DNA of 64,000 nucleotides from Cubamyces lactineus (lineage: Eukaryota > Basidiomycota > Agaricomycetes > Polyporales > Polyporaceae): positions 930,001-994,000 of the forward strand of contig JACDTU010000009.1 in NCBI GenBank assembly GCA_022376465.1, in the 5' to 3' direction. The notes under the pieces were generated by a model. That model saw nothing but the letters and a program-made list of their open reading frames with translations, made no database searches and was not told the origin of the DNA. Of this stretch, positions 34,866-46,611 are shown one piece after another. Position 1 is the first letter of the stretch; every line of letters begins with the position of its first letter. The position numbers and the translations under genes are program-made.

Positions 34866-35306
34866 ACATGCTAATCCATAGTGCATGATGAGTTATACAG
34901 TGATTGCATTAGCTTCAGGACACAAGCATCCGCTTGTTATGTCTTCGGCGCCTGATGAATTGAATTATCATTCAATCACGCGCGTAGCTGAGTCAATGAC
35001 CGCTTGTCCAGCCCTATAGTTGATAGCAGCAGGATTCCGTGAAGAACATTCAGAGCTTTCAGAGGAGGATAGCATAAGATAGAACTGTCCGGAGGGTCAT
35101 CCAACGAGAGCTGATCACACCAGGCTGGAGGCTCAGACCGGACGAGATACGGGCGCTTGATATGAGCTTTAAGCGGAGCTCACAGTTCAAGGTCCGCTGT
35201 GGCACCATTTACTCAGCGGTGTCGTGGACCTGCAGTAGTCCACACGAACGCTCATCTTGTTTCCACCTTCTCATACCCTTCCACTCGCTAGCTTATCCTT
35301 ACCACC
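34866..35306. promoter_or_regulatory. Upstream region of SF3B1
   Basis: These 441 bp lie between the MZT1 stop and the SF3B1 ATG. The last 55 bases before the ATG are pyrimidine-rich, as often seen at fungal transcription starts, and the ATG context ACCACCATGG is strong. Nothing else is recognised. Confidence 0.45.
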
Positions 35307-38300
35307 ATGGCTTCTCCGAGATCACCACGGCTCGTTGACTCCTTTACCGCTCCGAAGGAGGTCCTGCAAGAATTTGCAGAAATGGCGGAGGAGGAAGATA
35401 TCGACCCCTTCGCCGAGACAGCTTCGAAACGTCAAATTGCTGCTCGCCAATCCGACTACCACAATCGCCGGTTCAACAGGCAAGCGCACGAAAGCACAGA
35501 TGTTTTCAAAGCGGTTGCGGAGGGGCAGGATGTCGAAGGGGGCTACAAGGAGGCGATGAGGCTGCAGCGCCTGGAAAAGGAGGAGGAGCGGGTCAGGCGA
35601 GCTATCGAGGAGAAGGAGCGACAGGCGCGGGAGGAAGGGCAGGCGAAGATGGACCTCGACAAGACTCCCCCTCGTGCCGAGATCGAGGAAGCGCAAAAGG
35701 AGCTGGCAGCAATGCAAGGCACGAAGCGCAAGCGGCGTTGGGATGTGGAGGAGCCCGCTAAGGAGGAGAAGGAGGAGAATAAGGAGAACAAGGGTGAGTG
35801 GTCTCAAGAGGCTCTCGAGGGCGCTGCGCCGAAGAAGCGGCGTTCTAGATGGGATGCTACCCCTGCCGACGTCGCGGCGGAGACCCCCAGTGGGAAGAGG
35901 TCGCGTTGGGACCAGGCCCCTGCTGCTGCCCCGGACGTGCCCATGACACCAATCATCATGAATGCCCCCGGTTTCATGCACGAGGACAAGCATAACCGCT
36001 ACCTGACGGACGAAGAGCTGGACGCACTACTCCCTTCCTCTGGGTACGCCATTGTCACCCCTCCTCCAGGGTATGCGCCTCTTGTGCGACCGCCGAAATT
36101 GACCGCTACGCCTGTGACCGACATCGGCGGGTTCCATATCCAGGAGAGCTCGGACGCGGTAGCGGCAGCGGCAGCAGCGGGTCTTGCTCCGGAGCTGCCC
36201 ACAGAGATCCCCGGCGTAGGCAACCTTGCGTTCTTCAAGGCAGAAGACGCCCAGTATTTCGCCAAGATCTTGAAGGAGGAGGATGAGACCGAGCTGTCCG
36301 TCGATGAAATGAAGGAGCGCAAGATCATGAGGCTGCTTCTGAAGATCAAGAACGGTACACCTCCTGTCCGGAAGACAGCCCTCCGCCAAATTACGGACAA
36401 GGCTCGCGAGTTCGGCGCAGGACCTTTATTCGACAAAATCCTCCCACTTCTCATGGAGCGTACCTTGGAGGACCAGGAACGTCACCTCTTGGTCAAAGTC
36501 ATCGACCGTGTGCTGTACAAGCTGGACGACCTTGTTCGGCCCTACGTCCACAAGATCCTGGTTGTCATCGAGCCGCTCCTCATTGACGAAGATTACTACG
36601 CTCGTGTGGAGGGTCGCGAGATTATCTCGAACCTTTCCAAAGCTGCAGGCCTCGCCCACATGATCTCGACTATGCGTCCGGATATCGACCACGCCGACGA
36701 GTATGTGCGGAATACCACTGCTCGTGCGTTCTCTGTTGTCGCTTCAGCGCTCGGCATCCCGTCTCTACTTCCCTTCTTGAAGGCCGTTTGTAGGAGCAAG
36801 AAGTCCTGGCAGGCACGGCACACCGGTATTCGTATCGTTCAGCAGATTGCGATCATGATGGGTTGCGCCGTCCTCCCCCATCTTCGTAACCTCGTTGACT
36901 GTATCGCGCATGGCCTGCAGGATGAGCAGACGAAAGTGCGGACGATGACCGCTCTGGCGCTGGCTGCGTTGGCCGAGGCAGCAGCACCGTACGGTATCGA
37001 GTCCTTCGACAACGTGCTCAAGCCTCTATGGGTCGGTATCCGTCTGCACCGTGGCAAGAGCTTGGCAGCTTTCTTGAAGGCTATTGGCTTCATTCTTCCC
37101 TTGATGGACCCAGAGTACGTGCAGTACTACATCAAGGAAGTCACGATCATCCTGATTCGTGAGTTCCAAACGTCGGACGAGGAGATGAAGAAGATTGTCC
37201 TCAAGGTCGTCCAGCAGTGCGCGGCGACGGAGGGTGTCACCCCTCAGTACATCAAGCAGGATATCCTCCCTGACTTCTTCAAGGCGTTCTGGGTCCGCCG
37301 TATGGCTCTCGACCGCCGCAACTACCGTCAGGTGGTTGAGACGACTGTGGAGCTCGCGCAAAAGGCTGGCGTGGCGGAGATCGTTGGCCGCATCGTCAAC
37401 GACCTCAAGGACGAGGCCGAGCCATACCGGAAGATGGTCATGGAGACTATCACGAAGGTCGTCGCCTCCCTTGGTGCTTCCGACATTGATGAGCGCCTAG
37501 AGGTCCGTCTCGTGGACGGTATCATCTACGCGTTCCAGGAGCAGACCACCGAGGATCAGGTCATGCTGGACGGTTTCGGTACGGTGGTCAACGCGCTCGG
37601 TAAGCTGCTCGTATACGTTGCATTGGCCTTGTTGAGCTGACCTGATTTTCAGGCATCCGCGTGAAACCGTACCTCACGCAGATCGTCTCCACCATTCTCT
37701 GGCGTTTGAACAACAAGAGTGCCAAAGTCCGCCAGCAAGCTGCAGATCTTACCACCCGTCTCGCTGTCGTCATCAAGCAGTGCGGCGAAGACCAACTTCT
37801 CAGCAAGCTCGGTCTCGTCCTCTTCGAGCAGCTCGGTGAAGAGTATCCCGATACTCTCGGTAGTATCATCGCCGCCGAGGGCGCTATTGCCAACGTCGTG
37901 GGTATGACCCAGATGAACCCTCCTGTCAAGGATCTTCGTGAGTACACTACCATATCATATTCGTGCTAGGAAGCTAATCTATATCATCAGTACCTCGTAT
38001 GACTCCTATCCTTCGTAACCGACACGAGAAGGTACAAGAGGCCACTATCAACTTGATTGGCCGTATCGCCGATCGTGGTGCTGAGTTCGTGCCCGCGCGA
38101 GAATGGATGCGTATTTGCTTCGAGTTGCTCGACCTGCTCAAGGCGCACAAGAAGGGTATTCGCCGTGCAGCCGTTAACTCCTTCGGTTATATTGCCAAGA
38201 GTTTGGGTCCCCAGGATGTCTTGCAAGTGCTGCTCACGAACTTGCGCGTACAAGAACGCCAGAGTCGTGTGTGCAGTACTGTCGCCATTGCCATCGTCGC

Positions 38301-38914
38301 GGAGACTTGCGGACGTGAGTGCTATCTGTTCATATCTAGAGATTATATCGCTAATGGTTAACGTAGCTTTCACGTGTATCCCTGCGATCCTGAACGAGTA
38401 CCGCACAGCGGAGCTAAACGTTCGCACCGGCTGTCTCAAGGCGCTCTCATTCGTCTTCGAGTACGTCGGCCCGCAATCTGCGTACTACGCCGACTCCGTT
38501 GTCACGATGCTTGAGGACGCACTCACCGACCGCGATCTCGTCCACCGTCAAACCGCGAGCACCATCGTCAAGCATCTCGCGCTCGGCGTCGCCGGCCTCG
38601 GCTGCGAAGACTCCATGCTCCACCTGATGAATCTCGTCTGGCCCAACTGCTTCGAGACGTCTCCCCACGTCATCGGCGCTGTGATGGAAGCCATCGAGGC
38701 CATGCGCGTCACCCTCGGCCCCGGCGTCCTTCTCAGCTACACTCTCCAAGGCCTTTTCCACCCCGCACGGAAAGTCCGCGAGGTGTACTGGCGGATCTAC
38801 AACTCGCTGTACCTCGGCGCGGCGGACGCGCTCGTGCCGTTCTACCCTGATCTCGGGGAGTTGAGCGAGGGCCAAAATCTCTACGATCGTCATCCTTTGC
38901 AGATGTTCATCTAA
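35307..38914 (+). CDS. SF3B1: SF3B1/Hsh155, HEAT-repeat subunit of the U2 snRNP SF3b complex
   Basis: This protein clamps the branch-point helix during pre-mRNA splicing. Four exons give about 1150 residues. Exon 1 runs from 35307 to about 37600, followed by [32 protein letters not shown] and [16 protein letters not shown] after introns near 37.6, 37.95 and 38.3 kb. The N-terminus is shorter than in animals but keeps three KR/RW-type U2AF-homology ligand motifs (KRRWD, SRWDATP, SRWDQAP) and the PHF5A/p14-binding stretch. The HEAT array starts near residue 335 ([20 protein letters not shown]) and is highly conserved to the end. Arg509 occupies the place of human Lys666, and Lys543 that of human Lys700. 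The gene is convergent with AP-1 gamma, with stops 260 bp apart. Confidence 0.96.
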
Positions 38915-39174
38915 GCGGTCTTCTCGATTTCGATGTGTTGTATTGTACGATAGTTGCGGTTTGCTCTGTATGCGTATTCTAGGACACTCAACTAAACGAC
39001 AGCGTTCATGGTCTCTTCTCGTTTCTGTGCCACTGCGAATTTGTTGTCCGCCCGTGATTGATGCAATGACTGGACTCACGCAGGCTCGCTAATACAGTCC
39101 AAGCTACAGTTGAAGAGGTATGCATTCCAGACTGAGTCGATAAAATACTGTACGATCCGAGACCTATGTACACG

Positions 39175-42100
39175 TTACGACCCGCCCGTCAGTCCAGGCG
39201 GGAATCCAGCGAAATCTACTTGGTCCTGCACCGCGCGTCCCGCCACGTTGTACGAGATGCGCAGTCGTAGACGGACGTTGGCCTGCGGGAGTCCAACAAG
39301 TCAGTATCGGAAAGTCACACCAAGGTTTGTCAAAGCGACTTACACCAACAGGAGCGAGCACCCGCATCTCCTGCGTCTCTGCACGCCCGGGGTGCACGTC
39401 CGGACTTGAAATTGGGGCCATCTGCAACTGTTGAGACTACACACCCGACGCCGAACGTTAGCTATCCGTCGTCACAGGATGCGCGCAATTGACTCACCTT
39501 CGGCACCGCAGCTTGGAAGTTGAGCCCGCTGAGCGGGTTCGTGCCCGTAGCCGTGAAGTGCGCGAGGATCCGGACGAGACCCGGGCGCGTCGGGGACGTC
39601 TGCGGGGTGAGCGTTATCCGGAGCTCGTTCTTGTCGTACGCCGTGTACCCCGTCGGTGCCGCCACAGCTGCCGGAGCTTGCGCAGGCGGGGGCGACGTCG
39701 CCTGCGGGATAGGCGGGGAGGTCGCTGCCGCTGGAGCTGCCGTGTCGAATAGGGAGGGCTGGGCTGCTGCGTATGAGGGCGTCGCAGCGGCAGGCGCGGC
39801 GGCGGATGGGGCGGAGGGAGAGTCGAAGAGACCGAGGATGTCTTGTGCGATGTTGCGCTGGGCCGGGGCGGCTGCTGGGGCGGCTGTGGAAGTGGAGGGC
39901 GCGGAGCTGCCGAAGATCTCTGCGAGGAGGTCTTGGGTGGCTGGCACGGCGGGTTGGCCGTTCGCAGTGGGAGTACTCGACACATCGTCGCCGAGGAGGT
40001 CGGCCTAAATGCATAGGTAAGAAAATGCGTGTGCAAAAATGAGAGTAATTCCATTGATGATAGGGGAACTTACGTCTTTGCTAGGTTGTACAGACCCCAC
40101 AGGCTTGTTCTCGCTGACTGTGATGTCGATGAGCAAAGGGCTGAAGGTGGGTATGCGAAGTCACGTACCAACACCCAGTACGGTCGCCTTGAGCTCCGGC
40201 GCAGGCATGCGCTCGAGTACACCAGACCTAATCTCGCCCAGGTTGAAGAGACTCGCAAACTCCACGGCACGTTGCTGGAGCTCCAGTTCGGGGCTGGTCG
40301 TGTAAGTCATGAGCAGATCGCGTATTCGCTCCTGCTGCGCAGCAGACGTCGTGGGCCGCGACGAGATTTTCGTGACCGCAGTGAGGACGAACTGGCGCGT
40401 AAGGTAGTTGGCGTAAGGCGAGTCGAGGACGGACACCAAGAGGTCGATGAGCTCCTTGTCGGTGATCTAGATGGACGAACATTCGTTGGAAGCTGCAGAG
40501 CGTGATCATCGTGGTAAAACTCACCGCTTTGGGCTGTTCCTCGTCCACCAGACCACCCTCGAGGAGAATCTCGCTGTACTCGCCGATGACCCAAGTTGCG
40601 GCAAGGGTCAAAGACTCCTGTGAGATGTCCGACCGAAGCGCGGTGTAGAGTTTCGACGCGGTGTACGCCTGCAGCTCCGGCGTGTGTGCGACAAGCCTAA
40701 TGAACGCGGACAGGATCTCCTCCCTGACGAAGTTGCCAGCCTAAGGGGTACACATCAGCTTGGCCCGCGTATACATAGACGACCGACGCCTCACCAGCTT
40801 CAACACGCGCAAAACAGTGTCGATGTGCCAACGTTTGTTGGGCGCGAAGCGCTCCGCCGCAAGACAGATCTGCGTGGTCATCCCAAGCTTGAACTCATCG
40901 TCCGCGACCTCGAGGAACGCGAGCAGCTCGCGGATGAGGATCCGGACGTTCTGCTCATTGATGAGCGCGTACGATAGCTCAAGCGCGCGCCGCCGGATCG
41001 AGATGTCGCCGTCGCGCAGACAGTCCAGGATGATGTTGCGGTGCCGCTGCACGGCGTTCGTGTCGATCGCGACGACCTTGTTCAGTGTGTTGAGCGCGAC
41101 GTAGCTATAGGGGGATGATGATCAACATCAGCGTGAATGTTCCTGTGGGCGCGGTGAAGAGCGAGAGGAGGAATGGAGAGAGCGTACCGGATGTTGTTGT
41201 CCCGGTTGCTCAGGAATTTGCCCAGGATGTTGATCGCCATAACTCGGAGACCGCTATCCGCCTCGATCTCGAGAACGGTCATGACAGTCTCGTAAAGGAT
41301 TGAGTTGCCAACGTTCTTGGAAGAATCCGTGTTTGTTGCAACCTGCGGAGAAGCATTCGCAAAATGATCCGGGGAGCTTTGCGAACGGCGACGTACCTGC
41401 GCAAGAATATCGTTCATGGTCTCGCTGGCTCGTGCATCACCTTTGCCCAAGAGACGCATGAGGCGGAGGATCTTGACTTGCAGGAACGGGTCGGTGATGC
41501 CGGATACATCGTGCTCAGGGCTGTAGCCCGTTGTGACGAGCGACTTGAGATGGCGGACGAGTAATGGTACGGCCTAGATCCAGAAACTTACGCGAGCCAT
41601 TCAGGAAGAGGACACACGGATATACGCACGTTACGGAACTCGTCTAGACAGGCAGGATCCGTCTGGCACATTTCCGTGACGAGGGTGATTGCAGTGAGGA
41701 GAACACCATGATTGCGATCGGCGAGGAGATTCTTTGCTTTCGCGACGAAGTGATCTGTGAGGTCAGGCACTTTGCGAATGACCCGCAAAGCGCAAAGTGC
41801 TGCCTAAAGCGATGTTATGCTATGGGCGCAGCAACTTAGGAGAGCGAGTCGTACCTTCTTGCGGATATATGTGTTGCTGGAGCCCAAGAGCTTTTCAATT
41901 TCGTTCGCGAGATCTCGAGACATCTCTTCGGACGCGATATCCGCGAACGTGCATAATGCCAATCCTACTGCGTACATGTTTGCGTGATTCATATCACTAC
42001 GCGGTCGTTAGTAGGGATCACAGTAAGAGCTATAATGAGACACGCACTTCTTCAGGGAGTTCGTAACAAGTGTGAGCACCTCCTGGCTCTCATCCAACAA

Positions 42101-42479
42101 CAACATGATTCCCAAATACCCGAGGCGTTTGTCTCCGAAGCGAGGGCTTGCTACGAGCTTGAGGCATTCGATCTGGCCGAAATGGGCCTCAAAGCCGAGC
42201 ATGTGTATGTAGAGGAGTTTGGCGACATTGTTGTGTCTTGCGTAAGAGTCCTCCTCACGGAACGAGGCACGTATAGCGGCGGACTCTTGTTTGATCAGGG
42301 CTCGCTCGTCTGCAACGGTCTATACGCGGCATGAGTACCACCGCCTGGCACGTATTTGGAATCGGCACGGGGGCTCACCTTGCACGCCCGGATGCCCTTG
42401 ATCAAGGCTATTGGACGCGTTAGTTGCAGTCTATACAAAAAGGCGTGTAGAACGAACCCTTGAGATTGTGGTAGGGCAT
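39175..42479 (-). CDS. APL4: AP-1 clathrin adaptor, gamma subunit (gamma-adaptin)
   Basis: This is the large subunit of the AP-1 adaptor at the trans-Golgi network and endosomes. Translation starts in a 22-bp exon (42458-42479; MPYHNLK) joined to a 29-bp exon (42379-42407; [10 protein letters not shown]) and then [12 protein letters not shown]. The armadillo-type trunk follows in many exons, with [60 protein letters not shown] and [17 protein letters not shown] Pro/Ala/Ser hinge contains QDLLAEIFG. The C-terminal ear has [20 protein letters not shown] and ends [13 protein letters not shown]...LTGGS. About ten introns are seen. The two mini-exons at the 5' end would be easily missed. Overall length (about 840 residues) is normal for fungal gamma-adaptins. 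Confidence 0.93.
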
Positions 42480-42733
42480 CCTCGGGAAGGACGAGCGGGC
42501 GGAGTGGTGGACGATGTCTGGCTTTGGCTGTCTGGCGTCTCTTCCAAGGTCACCCAGGACTCGGACGACGCACAGCAGCTACAGTCATCAATTAATATGT
42601 AGTTTAATTACACCCGGATAAGCTCAGGGAGCCAATGAGCGACAGGGGTTCGCTTACGTGATAAGATAAGTGAACGTGGATTGATGGGTTAGGTTTAGCA
42701 GCACTCATACGTCCAGTGTCCGAGACTCAGGTT

Positions 42734-42774
42734 ACTCTCATTCCACTCCCACATCCTCTCTCCTCTCGCCTGCC
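42734..42774 (+). promoter_or_regulatory. Pyrimidine-rich tract before the forkhead gene
   Basis: About 40 nearly pure C/T bases directly precede the ATG at 42775. Such tracts mark transcription start regions in many fungal genes. The 295-bp gap to the AP-1 gamma start is shared by two divergent genes. Confidence 0.4.
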
Positions 42775-45681
42775 ATGGCCTCCCCTCACAGGCTACGGCC
42801 TTCATCCTCGCGTTTGCCTCCACCCAAGTCTGACCCTGTCAGAGAAACACTCAGCCGACTCGGACTGACCGAGGAACAATTCAAGGCCAAGCAGGCAGAA
42901 ATGATGGCAGGCCTCCTTCGCACTCAGCCTTTCGTGCCCAAGGAGGCTCCGTCCGCCACTTCCAAGAGAACAACTATGACGGCAGCCTTCTACGAATATG
43001 CAATGTCAACCGCTTCCAACAGAGCATCCTCCCGCGCCCGATCTACCTCGGTCTCTAGCTCCTCGTCGTCGCGGGATCCTTCACCTGCTCCACGTACTCC
43101 TGCGCGTAGAAGCCATATTGACAACGCGACCCCACGTCCTCGGGATCAAATGGAGCTTGTTATTGAACAGAGAAACCGCGCGAAGCAGGGCCGCAAGCGA
43201 GGTGTGTATCATGTCGCCGGCCCAATCTTCGCCTGGATCTCAGTTCTACGTCTCTTCATAGCCTCGTCCCATCAACGCGAAGAGACGCGTCCGGCTTCGA
43301 CTCCTACCCATGCTGCGAGTCAGCCTTCGACTCTGAACGTGAGTTTGACGCGTCATCATGCTCTTGACGCGCTGTTCATTTTTTCATGGTTCAATAGCAT
43401 CCTCCGGAAACCCCCCACCACTACAGGTACTACAGTGAACGCGTAGTGGGTGAAGCCTCTGGCTCTCGGCGGACACTGGTGAGTGCTCTTCACTAGCACA
43501 GTGCTCAGCCTCGACGTTGAACGTCGCGTCTTGACATCCCAGGATCAACCCGGAGGCCCTCTGACGCCGTCAACGAGTCGAGGACAGTTCAAAGTGCCCC
43601 TTCCCCCTTCTTCCTTCCCTCGCACGCCATCGAACCATGGTGCCAACTCCTCTTTGCCTGCGACACCACGTTCGAGCCCTCCACCTGTGGTCAACCTGGT
43701 CTCTTCCCCTGGCCCCATGCGGCCCTCGCCGCTTGACGAGGAAGCTCTCCTCCCCTATACACTTCCACCTGGCCCTTACTCTACGGCGAAGCCGGAGCTA
43801 TCTTATGCTGCGATCATTGGCCAGGCCATATTGGCATCCCCCCGACACGCCCTGGCCTTGCAAGACATTTACGAGTACATCACTACGGTCTATCCGTACT
43901 ACAAGCGGGGGGAACCTACGTGGATGAATTCGATCAGGCACGCCCTTAGTACCATGGCTGTTTTCCGCAAAGTTCCACGTGAACGATCTGAGGGGAAGAG
44001 TCTCTGGGCGATCTACGATAGCGACGTCCCGTGCTTTGAAGGTGGTGGCTTCAAGAAGTCGCTCTGTGCAGATATGAACAACTCCAGATCGAAGAAGCGC
44101 GGTGCTGACGACGCAGGTGGTCCTAAGGCAAAGCGCAAGAAGGTCGAGGAACCTACAGAGGTGCACCAATTGCCACTTGCGGCTCCAACGCCTGTTCTAC
44201 CGCCCTATTTCCCTCCTGTAACCGTCCCAAACCCGTACCATCAACCGTATTATATTGCGGCCTGCTCACACCAACAGGTTCCTGCTGACGTCCTGTTCCC
44301 GCCGCTTCCTCCCTCTTCGAACTATCACCGGGTCGTTTCTCGCATGGGATCCAACAGCGCGGCTCAAGGCGCGTCTGGAAAGGCCCCCGATGTTGCTGTT
44401 ACACCGCAGGCGGTAAATACTGCCGGTCAGGGCGCATCATTGGCCGCAGAGGTAGTAGGAACCCAGGAAGCTCCTGCCTCTTCTCACATCGAAAGACCAC
44501 CGTCGTCTTCATCTGTTCCGGACTTAGTGCCCAGTCTCAGCGCTTCGTCGAGCCCGGCGCCATCATCTCATCTCAGCCTCCCCGGCGATAGCTCGAGGGA
44601 CCCCTCTCCTGCTGTGACTCCGGCGATTCCATACATAGATGGACCAATTGAAGATCCGGAAGCGCCGTGGCTGCATTCTGACGCGCCGATCGCACCACAG
44701 ACCACATCCGTCGTGAAGTCTCCGAAGGAGAAAGGTAAAGGTAGAGCTGCGGATGGAGGCACTGCCAAGAAACGGTCGATGGTGCGTACTCATTGATTGT
44801 GACGCTACTCTATCTGATCCTCGCATCAGGCAATGCCAAGGACTTTGCATCGGGCACCATCTTCCGCCACCCTGCGTCGCTTCGAGGCCATAGCTCGCAA
44901 CCCTTATATCACACCCGAGAAGAAAGTCAAGAGGACTAGCCCGGACAAGACGGTGACGAAGCAGAATGTCCTGCAGGATTCCTCGCGGTTTGTCTCCCCT
45001 CCCCCGATGACCGCCAGCGTAGAAGAGATCATGCGCGCTATGGAGGAGCATGCAGCATCCGGGACGAGACTGCGCTCTGCTTCTCCTCTTTCCGAGGCCG
45101 AAGTGCTCACTTTGGTCATGTCTTCTGGTGCTCTTTCCGATGCTGAGGAGGCTGGGGAGAGGCCGTGTACCCCAGAGCCACCGGAATCGTCGTCGCTCCC
45201 CGCTACTCCTCCGCGACGCTTCGAAGAACTCGAGTCAGAACTCTCGGAGCTCTTCAACTTCTCGCCATTCAAGTCACCTCAGACGCGCTCTTTCGTGAAG
45301 AATAACCAGTCCCCGGCTCTCGTTGACGATAGCCACAACACCATACCATCCATGTACACCCCGCGTGCCCCATATCTCCGGCCCGACAACGTCGAAGACC
45401 TGCTGTCCACTAAGTCCGGCTCGTCCAGCAGCATTGGCTTACCCATGGCCCCGCCGAGGACGCCCAAGAAAACCCCTCCGCAGCGCGCGTCGTCGTCGGG
45501 TCACGCCGACTCTCCCTTTGGGACGCCCTCGCGCGGAATGCGTAACGCGTTTGACGATGACTTTGCGAGCTTCTTCCAGAGCCCGGGTGGATCGAGTCTG
45601 TTTGACTCGTTACTCCCTACACTGGCCAAGTCCCCTGCCCGGCTGGGCCTGCAGAGCCCTGGATTCGGCGGTCAATACTGA
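42775..45681 (+). CDS. Forkhead transcription factor
   Basis: Five exons are supported, with joins KR-ASSHQREET, STLN-HPPETPHH, SRRTL-DQPGGPL and RSM-AMPRTLHRA. The protein has about 880 residues. The forkhead domain lies at about 43.79-44.06 kb and begins KPELSYAAIIGQAILAS, with wing and helix sequence YYKRGEPTWMNSIRHALS and FRKVPRERSEGKSLWAIYD. In canonical domains the recognition helix reads NSIRHNLS; here the second Asn is Ala. A basic stretch (KAKRKK) follows the domain and is a likely nuclear signal. The flanks are Ser/Pro-rich, with many SP/TP sites that could be CDK or MAPK targets. It could be an Hcm1/Fkh-type cell-cycle factor, but the flanks do not let me assign it. Confidence 0.88.
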
Positions 45682-46611
45682 CCCGACGCGCATCCTGATA
45701 CTCATTATCTCGCCGCTATCTCTTCTTGTTTCCCTGCTTGACTACCTCTGTCCTGACGACTCGCCACGACTCTGCTACGGCTTCGCATCGTCCCCCTGGA
45801 CTCCAGGCCCCAGCCACATCACTGCTGCAAGGTTATCCGTTAATCATCTATTCTTATTGGCGATTGGATGTTCCGATTATTCATGGACACAGACACACCC
45901 ACACACCCTGCCGTTTCATGCTAGACGGGACTCCTGCCATTCACGGTTTCTGCGTATCATCCCCATCGATTTCATCTTCATCTTCAGACTCACTATCTCG
46001 GTTTCTCATCCGTATCTCTGCCTCTTCGTACACAGTGCTTCGTTTATCCCTCGTCTCTGTCCTCAATCTTGGCCTCATTGGCCTGCCTCTAGCCTCCCCC
46101 CTCCCCCTACCCAAGTCCGTATCTCCCCTCGTGTTTGTCTGAATCACCCTCCGCGTAGTATTTCGCACTTCCTGTTTCACACAGTGTTCCGCTAGCCTCT
46201 CCTGCTTGTCGGACTAGCAGTCGCGATCGCGGCATATTTCGCTTTGTATCGTGTGCTCTCGGTTTTGTCCCCGTGTCCCCCCACCTTGTACAGTACTATC
46301 CCCGATGTACCCCACTACGCCCCAGACGCCTCACTCACATTCGCACTCGTCAGAGTCGGGTTCGTCATCTTTTCACTTGGGGTTCCGTACAGATGACCGT
46401 TCATCACAGACTATGTATCGCACAGCGCCCATGATCATCGCAGTGGTATCCAGTAGCATGTAGTCGCTGTATATATCATACACCTCCGAGATGACCAGTA
46501 CCTAGTCATCTTGTCGCAAATGAAGCATGATCTGTGGTCGTATAGGGAGAAAAGGGTATTTTGCAAGTATCGCCGAAATGGGGCAGCCTTCGAATTTTGG
46601 AGAGGTGGCGT
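45682..46611. other. Intergenic 3' region between convergent genes
   Basis: These 0.9 kb are rich in C/T on the plus strand to about 46.4 kb, probably the forkhead 3' UTR followed by the ligase IV 3' end. Open frames are low-complexity and show no domain. Part of it could contain an alternative last exon of ligase IV. Confidence 0.45.
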
